Below, piece by piece: positions 43,282 to 53,459 of a stretch of DNA of 64,000 bases. How positions within the stretch are numbered: the stretch's first letter is position 1; each line of letters begins with the position of its first letter. Location: NCBI RefSeq assembly GCF_002913715.1, contig NZ_PPCE01000009.1:310001-374000 (forward strand), in the 5' to 3' direction. The stretch is from Campylobacter concisus (lineage in GTDB: Bacteria; Campylobacterota; Campylobacteria; Campylobacterales; Campylobacteraceae). The position numbers and the translations under genes are program-made. Under the pieces are notes generated by a model. The model was given only the letters and a program-made list of their open reading frames with translations. It was not told where the DNA came from and ran no database searches.

Positions 43282-46200
43282 CCCCAGATACTTCAGAAAA
43301 TAAGATCCAGCAAAATAGCATAAATTTGCTTCAAAGCTTGGGCTATAAATTTATAAGCAGGGAGGAAAATTTAAAGCTTCGAGGCGGTAAAACTAGCGAG
43401 GTTTTGTTTAGGGAAATTTTAACCAAAAAGCTTGGCGAGATAAACGGCTATGAGTATAAGGGCAAGAGGTATAAATTTAGCCAAAGTAATGTCTTAAAAG
43501 CGGTCGATGAGCTAGCTGGGGTATCTTTAAACGAAGGTCTAATGGTCGCAAACGAAAGGATCACAAATTTACTCTTACTTGGCACCAGTTTGGAGGAAAA
43601 TTTAGAAGATGGGACGAGGAGGAGCTTTTCTTTTAAATTTATAGACTTTGAAAATTTACAAAACAACGACTTTTACGTAACGGAAGAATTTGAAGTAAGC
43701 AGAGTAAGCCAGAGCGACGCGCAAAAGCACAGAAGGCCTGATCTTGTGCTTTTTATAAACGGCATACCAATAGTCGTGATCGAGCTTAAAAAATCAAGCG
43801 TGAGCTTTGAAAACGGCATAAAGCAGCTAGAAAAAGAGCAGGGCAAAGATGAGATAGCGCATCTTTTTAAATACATCCAGCTAACCATCGCAGCAAATGG
43901 AAGCGGGGCAAGATATGGCACTACTGGAACGCTGTTTAAATTTTATAGCGTGTGGAAAGAACAAGACGAGGTAAAAGCAAAAGAGAGCCTAAAGAGCGTG
44001 ATAAATGGTAGAGAGATAAGCACGCTTGATATGACGCTCTTTGCGCTACTATCTAAAGATAGACTGCTAAGGCTAGTTAGGCACTATATAGTGTTTGATA
44101 AAAGGATGAAAAAAGTTTGCCGCTATCAGCAGTTTTTCGCTATCGAAGAGACGCTAAAGAGGGTATCGGCGAAAAAAGATGGAGCAAGAGCGGGCGGACT
44201 CATCTGGCACACGCAAGGAAGCGGCAAATCGCTCACGATGGTGATGTTAACAAAGCTTTTAAAGCAAATTTACATAAACTCAAAGATCATCGTCGTAACT
44301 GATAGGATAGATCTAGACGGACAGATACACGAGACTTTTGAAAATACGGACGTGAAAGCAGGGCGAGCAAGTAGCGGAAGCGATCTGATAGAAAAGCTAC
44401 AAAGCGGCGTTAGCGTAATAACTACGCTCGTGCATAAATTTGAAAAGGTGAAAAACCAAAAGGTAGTGATAAGGGATGGCGATATATTTGTGCTAGTGGA
44501 TGAGAGCCATCGCACGCAAGGCGGCGATCTGCATAAGGCTATGAAAAAGGCGTTGCCTCTTGCTTGTTATATAGGATTTACCGGCACGCCGCTTTTAAAA
44601 CGTGAGAAAAACAGCTTTGCCAAATTTGGCGGAGAAATTCATAGATATACGATAGATGACGCGGTAAAAGACGGAGCTGTCTTACCGCTACTTTACGAGG
44701 GGCGATACGTGGGTCAAGAGGTGCTAGACCCTGAGGGGCTAACTAGAAAATTTGACCTCATATCAAGAGAGCTTGGCGATGAGGCTAAAAGGGACTTGCA
44801 GCAAAAGTGGGCGAGGTTTGAGCGCGTGGCATCAAGCGAGCAAAGACTAGAGCTAATAGCTGTGGATATAAATGAGCATATCAAAAAGACTTTGAAAAAA
44901 AGCGGCTTTAAAGCGATGCTGGCAACGCAAAGAAAATATGACGCCATAAAATATCATGAGATATTTGAAGAATTTGGAGAGATAAAAAGTGCTTACGTCA
45001 TATCAAGCAACGAGCACGAGGAGCTTGAGGGTGGGCATAAAGAGTATGTCGCAAAGGCGTGGCAAGAGACTATAAAGGGCTACGGCAGTGAGGAAGAGTA
45101 TCTAAAGCATGTGAAGGATGAATTTATTTACGGTGACGAGATAGACTTGCTTATTGTTGTGGATAAGCTTTTAACGGGATTTGACGCACCGAGAGCAAGC
45201 ACGCTTTATATAGATAAACAGCTAAAAGAGCACAATTTGCTCCAAGCAATAGCTAGAGTAAATAGGCTTTATGACGGGAAAGACTACGGCTACATTATTG
45301 ATTATAGAGGGCTTCTTGGCGAGCTTGATCAGGCGCTTACTAGCTATGCGTCGCTAAGTGGCTTTGACCCAGAAGATATAACTGGAGCCGTGATAGACGT
45401 AAGAAGCGAGATAATAAAGGCTAAGACTTACTATACTCATCTGGATGATCTTTTTAGCAGCGTGAAATTTAAAGACGATCTGGAAAGCTACGTGGCGGTT
45501 TTAGAGGACGTGCAAAAACGAGATGACTTTAAAGAGTGGCTATCACAGTTTGCAAGGGCGTTTAAACTAGCGCTTTCAAGTGAGAAAATTTATGACATAT
45601 TAAGCGAAGAGGAGATCAAAGCTTATAAGCAGAGGGTTAAATTTTATAACGAGCTAAGAAAGGCTGTGCAACTAAGGTATCACGAGGCTTGCGACTTTGG
45701 AAAATATGAAGCGCAGATGCAAAAGCTACTTGATACTTACGTAAATGCACAAGGGGTTAATGAGCTTACGAAACTCGTAAATATCTTTGAGACGGAATTT
45801 GACGATGAGGTGCAAAGGGTAGAGGGCAAAAACGCAAAGGCTGATACGATTATCAGCGCCGTAAGTGCGGTGGTAAAAGAGAAAATGGACTCAAATCCAG
45901 CGTTTTATAAATCAATAGCGCAGCAGATACAAGATGTCATCGACGAGTATAAAGCAAAAAGGCTAAGTGAGGAAGAAAAGCTTGCCAAAGCAAAACTACT
46001 AAAAGACCTTATAACTGGCGTTTTAAAGCCAAACAAAGATAGATATCCAAAAGAATTTAATGGTAAGAAAATTTTATTTGCCATTTATGATAATTTGCTT
46101 GACATTTTGGCAGATGTGGAGCTTGTGGGTGTTGAGGTGGTTGCTAAAAAATTGAGCTTGAAATTTTATGAAATTTATGAAAAAGCCTCAAAAAAACCAG

Positions 46201-46352
46201 AATGGCACAAAAATAAAGACGTAGAAAACGAGATAACAAGCGCTATGGAGGATGCTCTTTGGGATGTAGAGGATGAATACGGCGTTTCTATCAATGAGAA
46301 GGAGAAAATTTACCAAACTATCCGAGGCATAGGGATAAGTTTTTATGCTTGA
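43278..46352 (+). CDS. hsdR: type I restriction endonuclease subunit
   Basis: The motor and nuclease subunit, 1024 residues, full length. The N-terminal nuclease domain shows RPDLVLFINGIPIVVIELK (PD...ExK type) near 153-171. The SF2 translocase has Walker A HTQGSGKSLTMV near 312, LVDESHRTQGG (motif II) near 408, GFTGTPLL, and the C-terminal helicase lobe with DKLLTGFDAPRASTLYID and QAIARVNRL. A helical C-terminal domain follows. All catalytic motifs appear intact, so the system is probably active. It overlaps the upstream membrane protein and the downstream peptidase genes. Confidence 0.96.
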   Translation: MTPDTSENKIQQNSINLLQSLGYKFISREENLKLRGGKTSEVLFREILTKKLGEINGYEYKGKRYKFSQSNVLKAVDELAGVSLNEGLMVANERITNLLLLGTSLEENLEDGTRRSFSFKFIDFENLQNNDFYVTEEFEVSRVSQSDAQKHRRPDLVLFINGIPIVVIELKKSSVSFENGIKQLEKEQGKDEIAHLFKYIQLTIAANGSGARYGTTGTLFKFYSVWKEQDEVKAKESLKSVINGREISTLDMTLFALLSKDRLLRLVRHYIVFDKRMKKVCRYQQFFAIEETLKRVSAKKDGARAGGLIWHTQGSGKSLTMVMLTKLLKQIYINSKIIVVTDRIDLDGQIHETFENTDVKAGRASSGSDLIEKLQSGVSVITTLVHKFEKVKNQKVVIRDGDIFVLVDESHRTQGGDLHKAMKKALPLACYIGFTGTPLLKREKNSFAKFGGEIHRYTIDDAVKDGAVLPLLYEGRYVGQEVLDPEGLTRKFDLISRELGDEAKRDLQQKWARFERVASSEQRLELIAVDINEHIKKTLKKSGFKAMLATQRKYDAIKYHEIFEEFGEIKSAYVISSNEHEELEGGHKEYVAKAWQETIKGYGSEEEYLKHVKDEFIYGDEIDLLIVVDKLLTGFDAPRASTLYIDKQLKEHNLLQAIARVNRLYDGKDYGYIIDYRGLLGELDQALTSYASLSGFDPEDITGAVIDVRSEIIKAKTYYTHLDDLFSSVKFKDDLESYVAVLEDVQKRDDFKEWLSQFARAFKLALSSEKIYDILSEEEIKAYKQRVKFYNELRKAVQLRYHEACDFGKYEAQMQKLLDTYVNAQGVNELTKLVNIFETEFDDEVQRVEGKNAKADTIISAVSAVVKEKMDSNPAFYKSIAQQIQDVIDEYKAKRLSEEEKLAKAKLLKDLITGVLKPNKDRYPKEFNGKKILFAIYDNLLDILADVELVGVEVVAKKLSLKFYEIYEKASKKPEWHKNKDVENEITSAMEDALWDVEDEYGVSINEKEKIYQTIRGIGISFYA

Positions 46353-47004
46353 AGGCGTAAAAATCGTCCGAAAAGACGTAAAAAATATCACTTTAAAAGT
46401 TAGACCAAACGGCGAAGCGATCCTAACCACGCCAAAAGCCGCAAGCGATGAGCATATAAAATTTATCATAAAAAAAAGAGCTAAATGGATAGCGCAAAAG
46501 CGCGCGTTTTTTGCCTCGTTTAGGACGCCCGAAAAAGAATACGTAAGTGGCGAAGACTTTAAATATCTTGGGCGAAGATACCGGCTTAAAGTCGTGCAGT
46601 CTAAAGAGGAGCGCGTAAAGCTACAAAGAGGCTATCTGGAGCTCTTTGTGAAATATAAAAGCGATATAAAACGAAAAGAAAAATTGGTCTATGAGTGGTA
46701 TCACGAAAAGGCGACGTTATATTTTTTTAATATCTTGCAAGAGTTTAACAAGATAGTAAAACAAGATATCAAAAGCGTAAAAATAAGGCAGATGAAGACG
46801 AGATGGGGAAGCTGCAATCCTTATAAATCATATATAAATTTAAACATAGAGCTTATCAAAAAGCCAAAAGCGTGTATCGAATACGTCGTATTTCACGAGC
46901 TTGCTCACCTGCTATATCCAAATCATTCAAAGAAATTTTATGACTATCTGACGCTTTATATGCCTGACTGGCAAAAAAGAAAGGAAATTTTAGAGAGAAC
47001 TTAG
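46345..47004 (+). CDS. YgjP-type (DUF45/M48-like) zinc metallopeptidase
   Basis: A 219-residue protein of the YgjP/DUF45 group. The zinc-binding motif is VVFHELAHLLYPNHSKKFY (HExxH plus a third ligand), preceded by the conserved MKTRWGSCNPYKSYINLN segment. Genes of this family often sit directly beside type I hsdR genes, as here, where it overlaps hsdR by eight bases. The substrate and its relation to restriction are unknown. It is the last gene of the operon. Confidence 0.9.
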   Translation: MLEGVKIVRKDVKNITLKVRPNGEAILTTPKAASDEHIKFIIKKRAKWIAQKRAFFASFRTPEKEYVSGEDFKYLGRRYRLKVVQSKEERVKLQRGYLELFVKYKSDIKRKEKLVYEWYHEKATLYFFNILQEFNKIVKQDIKSVKIRQMKTRWGSCNPYKSYINLNIELIKKPKACIEYVVFHELAHLLYPNHSKKFYDYLTLYMPDWQKRKEILERT

Positions 47005-47116
47005 AAATTTTGGCTTAAATTTTGGACTATTAAACATTTTTTGTATTTTAAAAATATTTTAAAATCTAAGGAAAAGTGATGAAAAATTTTTAATTTTTTA
47101 ATGTTGATAAAGTAGG

Positions 47117-47193
47117 TGGTGGGTTCACCAGGACTCGAACCTGGGACCATCCGGTTATGAGCCGGATGCTCTAACCAACTGAGCTATGAACCC
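47117..47193 (-). tRNA. tRNA-Met (anticodon CAT), probably elongator
   Basis: On the minus strand: acceptor GGGTTCA pairs with TGAACCC, D arm AGCTCAGTTGGTTAGAG, anticodon CAT at 47159-47157, T arm CCAGGTTCGAGTCCTGG, encoded CCA. The 1-72 pair is a normal G-C, unlike initiator tRNA. Acceptor pairs typical of lysidine-type tRNA-Ile(CAT) (C4-G69, C5-G68) are absent, so Met elongator is the best call. It marks the edge of the accessory region and lies near ppa. Confidence 0.88.
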
Positions 47194-47284
47194 ACAGTTG
47201 AAAGAAAATCGTATTATACAAGAAAAAGCTTATCTAAATATAAAAAATAGTCTTTTTTATGTGGAGTATAAAACGAACAAATTT

Positions 47285-47311
47285 AAAAAGAAAAGCCCTA
47301 AAATAGGGCTT
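47285..47311 (-). terminator. terminator of ppa
   Basis: AAGCCCTA (47293-47300) and TAGGGCTT (47304-47311) pair around AAA; on the minus strand TTTTCTTTTT follows. It lies just after the ppa stop. Confidence 0.8.
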
Positions 47312-47316
47312 ATAAA

Positions 47317-47835
47317 TTATTTATAATTTTTTATCGCAGCGTCTAAAATCTCTTTTGCAGCGTTTGCGTCTTTAAATTCTTTCACTTTAACCCATTTGTT
47401 TGGCTCAAGAATTTTATAAGTTTCAAAGAAATTTTTGATCTTATTTAGTGTCGCAATTGGCAAGTCTTCGTAGCTTTTTATCGCTTCAAATCTTGGATCG
47501 ATCTTTGTAACTGGCACAGCCAAAAGCTTCTCATCCATGCCTGCTTCATCCTCCATCACTAAAACGCCTATCAAACGGCAAGGGATGACGCTACCAGCTT
47601 GGAGTGGATACTCGTTTAGCACCAAAATATCAGCTGGATCGCCGTCAGCTGCTAGTGTGTTTGGCACAAAGCCGTAGTTTGCTGGGTAGAACATCGCTGA
47701 GTAAAGCACGCGATCAACTACGACTGCACCGCTATCTTTGTCGATCTCGTATTTGATATTTGAGCCATAAGGTATTTCGATTACGGCATTGATTTTGTCT
47801 GGGTTTGAGCCAAATTTGATCTTTGAAACGTCCAT
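47317..47835 (-). CDS. ppa: inorganic pyrophosphatase
   Basis: Family I soluble pyrophosphatase, 172 residues, hydrolysing PPi from biosynthetic reactions. Metal-binding Asp residues are visible in ADGDPADILVLNEYP; other hallmarks are IEIPYGSNIKYEIDKDSG and FYPANYGFVPNT. It has its own terminator. adk and aspS lie upstream on the same strand in the same relative order I recall from C. jejuni. Confidence 0.97.
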   Translation of the reverse strand: MDVSKIKFGSNPDKINAVIEIPYGSNIKYEIDKDSGAVVVDRVLYSAMFYPANYGFVPNTLAADGDPADILVLNEYPLQAGSVIPCRLIGVLVMEDEAGMDEKLLAVPVTKIDPRFEAIKSYEDLPIATLNKIKNFFETYKILEPNKWVKVKEFKDANAAKEILDAAIKNYK

Positions 47836-47904
47836 ATATTTGTCCTTTGTGTTAGAAATTTTCGTGATTTTAGTATTTTTTGCATTAAATACTCGTAAAT
47901 TTAA

Positions 47905-48243
47905 CTACCTTACAACCTCTACGCTATCTACGTCGATCTTTGTTTTTGTAAGCTCTTTATCCACTTCGCCCCTTATTCTTAAAAGCGTGTCTTCGTTAGC
48001 TGTTACATTGCCCCACTTATTATTGTCGATCTCAACAACGATAACGTCGCCATTTTTATCAACAAATTCATATTTGTCTGATTTGATGTGTGACTTTATC
48101 TTGCCCTCAAGTACGACTTTTGCGTCATCATTTAGTTTTAAAGCCTCTTTTACGCTTATAACATTTTCGCTTTTGTGATTTGAGACAAAGCCTCCAGCCA
48201 TTGCGATGCTAGCAGCCAGTGAAGCGATAAAGATTTTTTTCAT
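47905..48243 (-). CDS. periplasmic OB-fold protein (YgiW/YdeI/BOF family)
   Basis: A 112-residue exported protein with signal peptide MKKIFIASLAASIAMAGG and a small OB-fold of the BOF/YgiW-YdeI type: VSVKEALKLNDDAKVVLEG, KYEFVDKNGDVIVVEID and the ending KTKIDVDSVEVV. Members are linked to stress tolerance and cationic peptides, and bind unknown ligands. AAAGGAT precedes the ATG. It lies alone between ppa and adk. Confidence 0.9.
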   Translation of the reverse strand: MKKIFIASLAASIAMAGGFVSNHKSENVISVKEALKLNDDAKVVLEGKIKSHIKSDKYEFVDKNGDVIVVEIDNNKWGNVTANEDTLLRIRGEVDKELTKTKIDVDSVEVVR

Positions 48244-48310
48244 TTTTATCCTTTTTGGTTGGTTATTAAATTTAAAGGATATTACATTTTTGGTGTTAAT
48301 AAATGGTAAG

Positions 48311-48341
48311 TTTTAAAACCTTGCACCTTTTGATGCAAGGT
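48311..48341 (-). terminator. terminator of adk
   Basis: ACCTTGCA (48318-48325) pairs with TGCAAGGT (48334-48341); on the minus strand TTTTAAAA follows. It lies eight bases past the adk stop. Confidence 0.7.
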
Positions 48342-48348
48342 CTGTGAA

Positions 48349-48918
48349 TTATAGAAGTTTAGCTAGTAAATTTTTGATGTCAGCTACGATCTCGTCGATA
48401 CCACGCTCGCCATTTACCACGTGAAGTAGCTCTTTTTCGCTGTAAAATTTGCGGATAGGTTTGATCGGATCAAGATATACTTTCATGCGGTTGTTAAAGA
48501 CTTCGTTATTGTCGTCAGCGCCTCTTGCACGGCCTAGCACTCTAGCTCTTGCCACATCTTCGCTGACATCTACTTCGATGACACCTTTTAGAGAAATTTC
48601 ATCTTGCTCGCTTAAGACCTTGTCAAGCTCAGTCATTTGCTCAACGCTTCTTGGGTAGCCATCTATTATGATGTTTGATTTATTTGAGCTTTTGATAGCT
48701 GAGACGATCGCATTTACGACAACGTCAAGTGGGACCAAATTTCCTTTTGAGATAAAGCCGTCTATTAGTTTGCCAAGCTCGCTACCACTTGCGACTTCAG
48801 CTCTTAAAAGATCGCCAGTTGAAAAGTGTGCAAATTTCTCATCTTGCTGTGCGATGATAGATGCGTCTGTTGTTTTGCCGCTGCCTGGAGCGCCGATGAT
48901 TAAAAATAAATTCTTCAT
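48349..48918 (-). CDS. adk: adenylate kinase
   Basis: Interconverts ATP+AMP and 2 ADP. It has 189 residues, the short-lid form. The P-loop is [17 protein letters not shown]-binding [10 protein letters not shown] and [10 protein letters not shown] are present; the lid lacks the four-Cys zinc site, as expected for short forms. The preferred start [12 protein letters not shown] follows AAAGGG. Position between ppa and aspS matches other Campylobacter as recalled. Confidence 0.95.
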   Translation of the reverse strand: MKNLFLIIGAPGSGKTTDASIIAQQDEKFAHFSTGDLLRAEVASGSELGKLIDGFISKGNLVPLDVVVNAIVSAIKSSNKSNIIIDGYPRSVEQMTELDKVLSEQDEISLKGVIEVDVSEDVARARVLGRARGADDNNEVFNNRMKVYLDPIKPIRKFYSEKELLHVVNGERGIDEIVADIKNLLAKLL

Positions 48919-48967
48919 TTTTTCCCTTTTATTGCCTTTGTCTTTTGAGCGCTTTTTGCGGAGCTAG

Positions 48968-49095
48968 TAAAATTTAGCTTGATGAACTAAGTGTTCTATC
49001 TGCGCAAAATTTTACGTCGCAACCACAAAAATCATCTCAAACTACTTAGGCAAGTTTTAATTTAATTAGCCGCCAAGTTGGAGGCATCTTTTTAT
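48968..49095 (+). ncRNA. possible small plus-strand RNA between adk and aspS (candidate)
   Basis: The 255-base gap between two minus-strand genes has, on the opposite strand, TAAAAT (48968-48973), a long-range pair CTAAGT/ACTTAG (48987-48992 with 49044-49049), and a short hairpin GCCGCC-AAGTT-GGAGGC (49069-49085, one mismatch) ending in ATCTTTTT. This is the order expected for a small RNA of about 115 bases. No known RNA family is recognised. Confidence 0.25.
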
Positions 49096-49109
49096 AAATT
49101 TAAATTTAG

Positions 49110-49154
49110 GATGGAATTTTGTCTAAGAAAAATATTTAAAGACAAAATTCCATC
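49110..49154. terminator. 15-bp perfect inverted repeat after aspS
   Basis: GATGGAATTTTGTCT (49110-49124) and AGACAAAATTCCATC (49140-49154) match perfectly around a 15-base loop, starting about 19 bases past the aspS stop. It probably ends the aspS transcript, although the T-tail (TCTTTTT) lies on the plus strand side. Confidence 0.5.
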
Positions 49155-49172
49155 TCTTTTTAAAGGCAAATT

Positions 49173-50930
49173 TTAAGCCTTTTGCTCTTTTTCTCTTATC
49201 CTTAGTCCTAACTCCCTAAGCTGTTCGTTGCTAGCGTAGCTTGGTGCCTTTGTGAGTGGGCACTGAGCGCGCTGTGTTTTAGGGAAGGCTATGACGTCGC
49301 GGATCGAGCTTGCTTTATTTACAAGCATATTTAGTCTGTCAAAGCCGATCGCGATACCACCATGTGGAGGCGCACCAAATGTCAAGGCATCAAGCAAGAA
49401 GCCAAATTTCTCACGCTGCTCGGCTTCATCTATGCCAAGAAGCTTAAAGACTTTTTGTTGGATGTCGTTTTTGTGAATTCTTATGCTTCCGCCGCCAAGC
49501 TCAAAGCCGTTTAGGACGACGTCGTGAGCGATAGAGAGGATATCTTCAAGATCAGGCTCGTCTATATTTTTTGGCATAGTAAATGGATGGTGCATCGCAG
49601 AGTAGCTGCCGTCGTCATTTTGCTCAAACATTGGGAAGTCAAGCACCCATAAAAACTCAAGTCTGTCTTGATCGATGATGCCCATTTGTTCAGCTAGGAA
49701 AATTCTAAATCGTCCCATATAATCAAGCACGATCTTCTTCTTACCAGCTCCAAAGAATACGACGTCACCAACTTTTAGTTCACATCTTGAGACGATCTCG
49801 TCAAGATCGCTTTGCTCGAAAAATTTACAAAGTGGGCCTTTTAGTCCTTCTTCTTTCATTTGGAAGTAGCCAAGACCTTGTGCACCAAATTTACGTACAA
49901 ATTCCTCAAATCTATTCATCTCACGCTTACTAAAGATGTTGTCGCCATTTGGTACTTTTAGCGCTTTGATGCGGTTTTTCTTCTTATCTTTTGCAATAGA
50001 ACTAAAAATTTCATTACTTGAGCGTTCAAAAATATCGATAACATCGATCATTTTTAGATCGTATCTAAGATCAGGCTTATCTGAACCATAAGTCTCAGTC
50101 GCCTCTTTGTAGCTCATGCGTCTAAATGGTGTTTTGATATCGTATCCGCAGGCTTTAAAGATGTCTTTTAGCATCGTCTCAGCCATATTTATGATATCTT
50201 CTTGTTCGACAAAGCTCATTTCGATATCTATTTGAGTAAATTCTGGTTGGCGATCAGCCCTTAGATCTTCGTCGCGGAAGCATTTTGCGATTTGGAAATA
50301 TTTATCAAAGCCAGAACACATCAAAAGCTGTTTAAATAGCTGTGGGCTTTGTGGGAGTGCATAAAATTGACCCGGATATACACGGCTTGGCACTAGGTAG
50401 TCTCTCGCACCTTCTGGAGTTGCGCGTGTTAAAACTGGAGTTTCAAACTCGATAAAGCCCATTTTATCTAGGCTGTTTCTAGCTGCGATCGCTGCACGAG
50501 AACGCATTTTAAATATATTTTGCAAGCGCTCGCTTCTTAGATCTAAAAAGCGGTATTTTAGTCTGATATCTTCATTTACACTCTCATCACCTATCATAAA
50601 TGGTAGTGGCTCGCTTGGATTTTCGATGATTAGCTCGCTTACTATTACTTCTATCTCGCCAGTTTTTAGTTTTGGATTGGTTAGTCCTTCGCCTCTAGCT
50701 CTTACTTTTCCTTTTGCTTTTAAGACATATTCATCTCTTACTTTTGCAGCCACGTCGTGTGCTTCTTTGCTATCAGCTGGATCACAAACTAATTGTATAA
50801 GCCCACTAACGTCTCTTAAGTCGATGAAAACAACGCCACCATGGTCTCTATATGTATTTGCCCAGCCACAAAGTATTACTTCTTTGCCGATGTCAGCTTT
50901 GCTAAGATCGGTGCAATAATGACTTCGCAT
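49173..50930 (-). CDS. aspS: aspartyl-tRNA synthetase
   Basis: A bacterial-type class II AspRS, 585 residues. The N-terminal anticodon OB fold (residues 1-105, [20 protein letters not shown]), catalytic core with [20 protein letters not shown] (motif 2), GAD insertion domain (about 280-420), and motif 3 [12 protein letters not shown]. Epsilonproteobacteria commonly lack AsnRS and use a non-discriminating AspRS with GatCAB to make Asn-tRNA; whether that holds here cannot be read from this window. AAAGGAGC precedes the start. Confidence 0.97.
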   Translation of the reverse strand: MRSHYCTDLSKADIGKEVILCGWANTYRDHGGVVFIDLRDVSGLIQLVCDPADSKEAHDVAAKVRDEYVLKAKGKVRARGEGLTNPKLKTGEIEVIVSELIIENPSEPLPFMIGDESVNEDIRLKYRFLDLRSERLQNIFKMRSRAAIAARNSLDKMGFIEFETPVLTRATPEGARDYLVPSRVYPGQFYALPQSPQLFKQLLMCSGFDKYFQIAKCFRDEDLRADRQPEFTQIDIEMSFVEQEDIINMAETMLKDIFKACGYDIKTPFRRMSYKEATETYGSDKPDLRYDLKMIDVIDIFERSSNEIFSSIAKDKKKNRIKALKVPNGDNIFSKREMNRFEEFVRKFGAQGLGYFQMKEEGLKGPLCKFFEQSDLDEIVSRCELKVGDVVFFGAGKKKIVLDYMGRFRIFLAEQMGIIDQDRLEFLWVLDFPMFEQNDDGSYSAMHHPFTMPKNIDEPDLEDILSIAHDVVLNGFELGGGSIRIHKNDIQQKVFKLLGIDEAEQREKFGFLLDALTFGAPPHGGIAIGFDRLNMLVNKASSIRDVIAFPKTQRAQCPLTKAPSYASNEQLRELGLRIREKEQKA

Positions 50931-50960
50931 AAAATGCTCCTTTGCAATGTTTTTTAGGCA

Positions 50961-50968
50961 ATTATAAT
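50961..50968. promoter_or_regulatory. symmetrical ATTATAAT box between aspS and nadK
   Basis: ATTATAAT is its own reverse complement and gives a TATAAT -10 on both strands: 50966-50961 for aspS (minus) and 50963-50968 for nadK (plus). The aspS start is 31 bases away. Confidence 0.5.
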
Positions 50969-51009
50969 CGCTTTTTTCTTTTGAAAAGCTTTGTTAAAAT
51001 AAAATATGT

Positions 51010-51015
51010 TACAAT
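51010..51015 (+). promoter_or_regulatory. second candidate -10 box directly before nadK
   Basis: TACAAT ends seven bases before the nadK ATG (51023), where a start point would fall almost on the AUG. No ribosome-binding site is seen in that gap. If used, the transcript would be leaderless. Confidence 0.3.
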
Positions 51016-51022
51016 CATTTAC

Positions 51023-51898
51023 ATGAAAAATGAACAAAAATTTAATACTTTTTGCACAAAAAAAGTGGGACTTATTGCTAAAGATTATCCATTGTTTAGG
51101 CAAGATTTAGAAAAATTAGAAAAAATTTTAAAAAAGTATAACGCAGAAATTTTGCTTGAAAAAAATTGTGCTAAGCGTATAGAAAAAAATGGTTTTGAGC
51201 TGATAAAACTAGCCAAAGAGTGTGAATTTCTGATCACCCTTGGCGGTGATGGTACGATCATTTCAACTTGTAGAAAACTAGCTCACATCTCGCCACTTGT
51301 ACTTGGTATACACGCTGGTAGACTCGGATTTCTAACTGACATAATGATTAATGAAAGTGAGAAATTTTTTAAAGACTTTTTTGATGGTAAATTTGAGGTA
51401 GAAATGCCTTTTATGCTTGATGTCGCGCTTCATAAAAATGATGGCAAAACTGAGCAAAAGATAGCATTTAACGATGCAGTCATCGTTAGCAAAAATGGTG
51501 GCTCGATGACACATATCGAGGCACTTTTAAATGAAAAATATTTTAATTCATATTTTGGTGACGGCGTTATAGTAGCGACACCTGCTGGAACAACGGCATA
51601 TAACATGAGCGCAAATGGCCCTATCATCTATCCATTAAGCGAAGTTTTTACAGTAACTCCTATCTGTTCGCACTCGCTCACGCAGCGTCCAGTCGTGCTT
51701 ACCAAAAATCACACGGTCAAATTTAGAACAAATAGCGACGCCATTTTGGTTATAGACGGACAAGACCGCTTTGATATGAGTAAAATTTCAGCCGTCAGCA
51801 TGAGCCTAAGTGATAAAAAAGCGAGGCTGATACGTCATATTGGCAGGGATTATTTTCAAATTTTAAAAGAGAAACTTCACTGGGGTTATAATGATTGA
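51023..51898 (+). CDS. nadK: NAD kinase
   Basis: Phosphorylates NAD to NADP. About 291 residues from ATG 51023; the frame is open to 50942, but that upstream part is a non-family, hydrophobic stretch. Motifs: [15 protein letters not shown] (GGDG) near residue 70 and [21 protein letters not shown]. It overlaps recN by eight bases. An order of aspS, then nadK-recN-cbrR, is shared with C. jejuni as recalled. Confidence 0.95.
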   Translation: MKNEQKFNTFCTKKVGLIAKDYPLFRQDLEKLEKILKKYNAEILLEKNCAKRIEKNGFELIKLAKECEFLITLGGDGTIISTCRKLAHISPLVLGIHAGRLGFLTDIMINESEKFFKDFFDGKFEVEMPFMLDVALHKNDGKTEQKIAFNDAVIVSKNGGSMTHIEALLNEKYFNSYFGDGVIVATPAGTTAYNMSANGPIIYPLSEVFTVTPICSHSLTQRPVVLTKNHTVKFRTNSDAILVIDGQDRFDMSKISAVSMSLSDKKARLIRHIGRDYFQILKEKLHWGYND

Positions 51899-53411
51899 TC
51901 GAATTTTGATTAAGGATTATCTAAATTTTAAAAATGTCGAGCTAAATTTCAAAGAGGGTCTTAGTGTATTTACAGGCGTTAGCGGCGCTGGTAAGTCGGT
52001 GCTAATGGGCGCGATAATGGCTGTTTTTGGGCTAAAAGATAGCGAGGCAAGGCTAATAGAAGCTGACGTTGAGCATAAATTTGAGCTTGATGAGTTTGGC
52101 ATAGAAAATGAAGAGGTTAATATTTTCAAGCTTCTAAAAGATAAGAGCACGAGGTATTTTATAAACCAACAAGCCATCTCAAAGAGAAATTTAGCCCAAG
52201 TGGCGCGCGAGCACATCAAATATCTCTCGGCAAAAGAGGCAAATGAATTTGAAAATGAGAAATTTCTAAATTTGCTTGACAAGCTTGAAATTTCAAAAAA
52301 TGAGAAATTTAAAGAGATAAAGCAGGAATTTGAAGAGGCGTTTTTGGAATTTTCTAAAATTTCAAAAGAGCTAGCCACTATAAAAGAGGAAGAGAAAAAG
52401 GTCGAGGAGCTAAAGGAGCTTGCTAGCTTTGAGATCGAGAAGATAAGAAGTGTCGGGCCTAAAAAAGGCGAGTTTGAAGAGCTTATGGAGACTAAAAAAA
52501 GACTTAGTAAAAAGGATAAGATAAATGAGGCGTGGGCTAGGGCTGATCGGATATTTGAGCTAGAGCACAGCGTAAATGAGGCGCTAAGCATCAGTGATCT
52601 TGACAATGGCTTTTTTGAAGATGCGATGAATGAACTAAGGGTCGCAAGAGATAGCCTAAATATGGAGGAGCTTGACGATATCGACGTGGAGAGCGTGCTT
52701 GATAGGATTGAAGCTCTTAATGCTATCATCAGAAGATATGGCAGCGAAGAGGAGGCGTTAGAAGCGCTTGATAAAAAGGAAAAAGAGCTTGCTAGATATG
52801 AAAATTTAAGCTTTGAAAAGAGTGAGCTAGAAAAGAAATTTGAAATTTTAAGCAAAAAGGCAAATGAGCTAGCCAGCGCTTTAAGCAAGGCAAGGGGTGT
52901 AAATTTAAAAGAGCTTGAGAGTATGATAAATTTATACCTAAAAGAGCTTTATATGCCAGATATTGCGCTGAGTATTGAGGCTAAAAAGCTTGATATTTTG
53001 GGCATTGACGAGGTTTGTCTAAATTTAAATGAGACCTCGCTTAAAAATTTAAGCTCAGGCGAGCTAAACCGCTTAAGACTAGCCTTCATAGCTGCCTCTA
53101 GCGAGATCACAAAAACGGGAGGTGACGTCATCATACTTGATGAAATAGATGCAAATTTAAGCGGAAAAGAGGCGATGAGTATCGCAAATGTTTTGCTTAA
53201 GCTTGCAAATTTTTATCAAATTTTTGCCATTTCACATCAGCCGCAGCTTAGCTCAAAGGCAAATTCGCACTTTTTGGTAGAGCGTCATGGAGAAAACTCG
53301 GTCGTAAGAGAGCTTGATAAAGATGAACGAGTTAGCGAATTAGCACGTATGATAAGCGGTGAGCACATAAGTGAAGAGGCAATAAATTTTGCGAAAGGAC
53401 TTTTAAAATAG
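51891..53411 (+). CDS. recN: DNA repair ATPase RecN
   Basis: An SMC-like ATPase in double-strand-break repair, 506 residues, slightly shorter than E. coli RecN. Walker [19 protein letters not shown] lies near residue 30. Long coiled-coil arms rich in Glu/Lys span about 130-350. The signature [13 protein letters not shown] and Walker [18 protein letters not shown] occupy the last 130 residues. The family glycine-rich loop is intact. It is coupled to nadK. Confidence 0.95.
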   Translation: MIDRILIKDYLNFKNVELNFKEGLSVFTGVSGAGKSVLMGAIMAVFGLKDSEARLIEADVEHKFELDEFGIENEEVNIFKLLKDKSTRYFINQQAISKRNLAQVAREHIKYLSAKEANEFENEKFLNLLDKLEISKNEKFKEIKQEFEEAFLEFSKISKELATIKEEEKKVEELKELASFEIEKIRSVGPKKGEFEELMETKKRLSKKDKINEAWARADRIFELEHSVNEALSISDLDNGFFEDAMNELRVARDSLNMEELDDIDVESVLDRIEALNAIIRRYGSEEEALEALDKKEKELARYENLSFEKSELEKKFEILSKKANELASALSKARGVNLKELESMINLYLKELYMPDIALSIEAKKLDILGIDEVCLNLNETSLKNLSSGELNRLRLAFIAASSEITKTGGDVIILDEIDANLSGKEAMSIANVLLKLANFYQIFAISHQPQLSSKANSHFLVERHGENSVVRELDKDERVSELARMISGEHISEEAINFAKGLLK

Positions 53412-53459
53412 CTTAAAATTTAAATTTTAAATTTAAGCTTTGTGATTAGGTTTATTTGT

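Noticed and set aside
47117-47193. Calling the CAT tRNA as tRNA-Ile2 or initiator tRNA-Met
   Set aside because: Acceptor pairs typical of tRNA-Ile(CAT) are missing, and the 1-72 G-C pair excludes the initiator form.
51917-52888. 323-codon minus-strand ORF across recN
   Set aside because: Ser/Phe-rich low-complexity translation opposite the Glu/Lys-rich coiled coil of recN, a typical antisense shadow.
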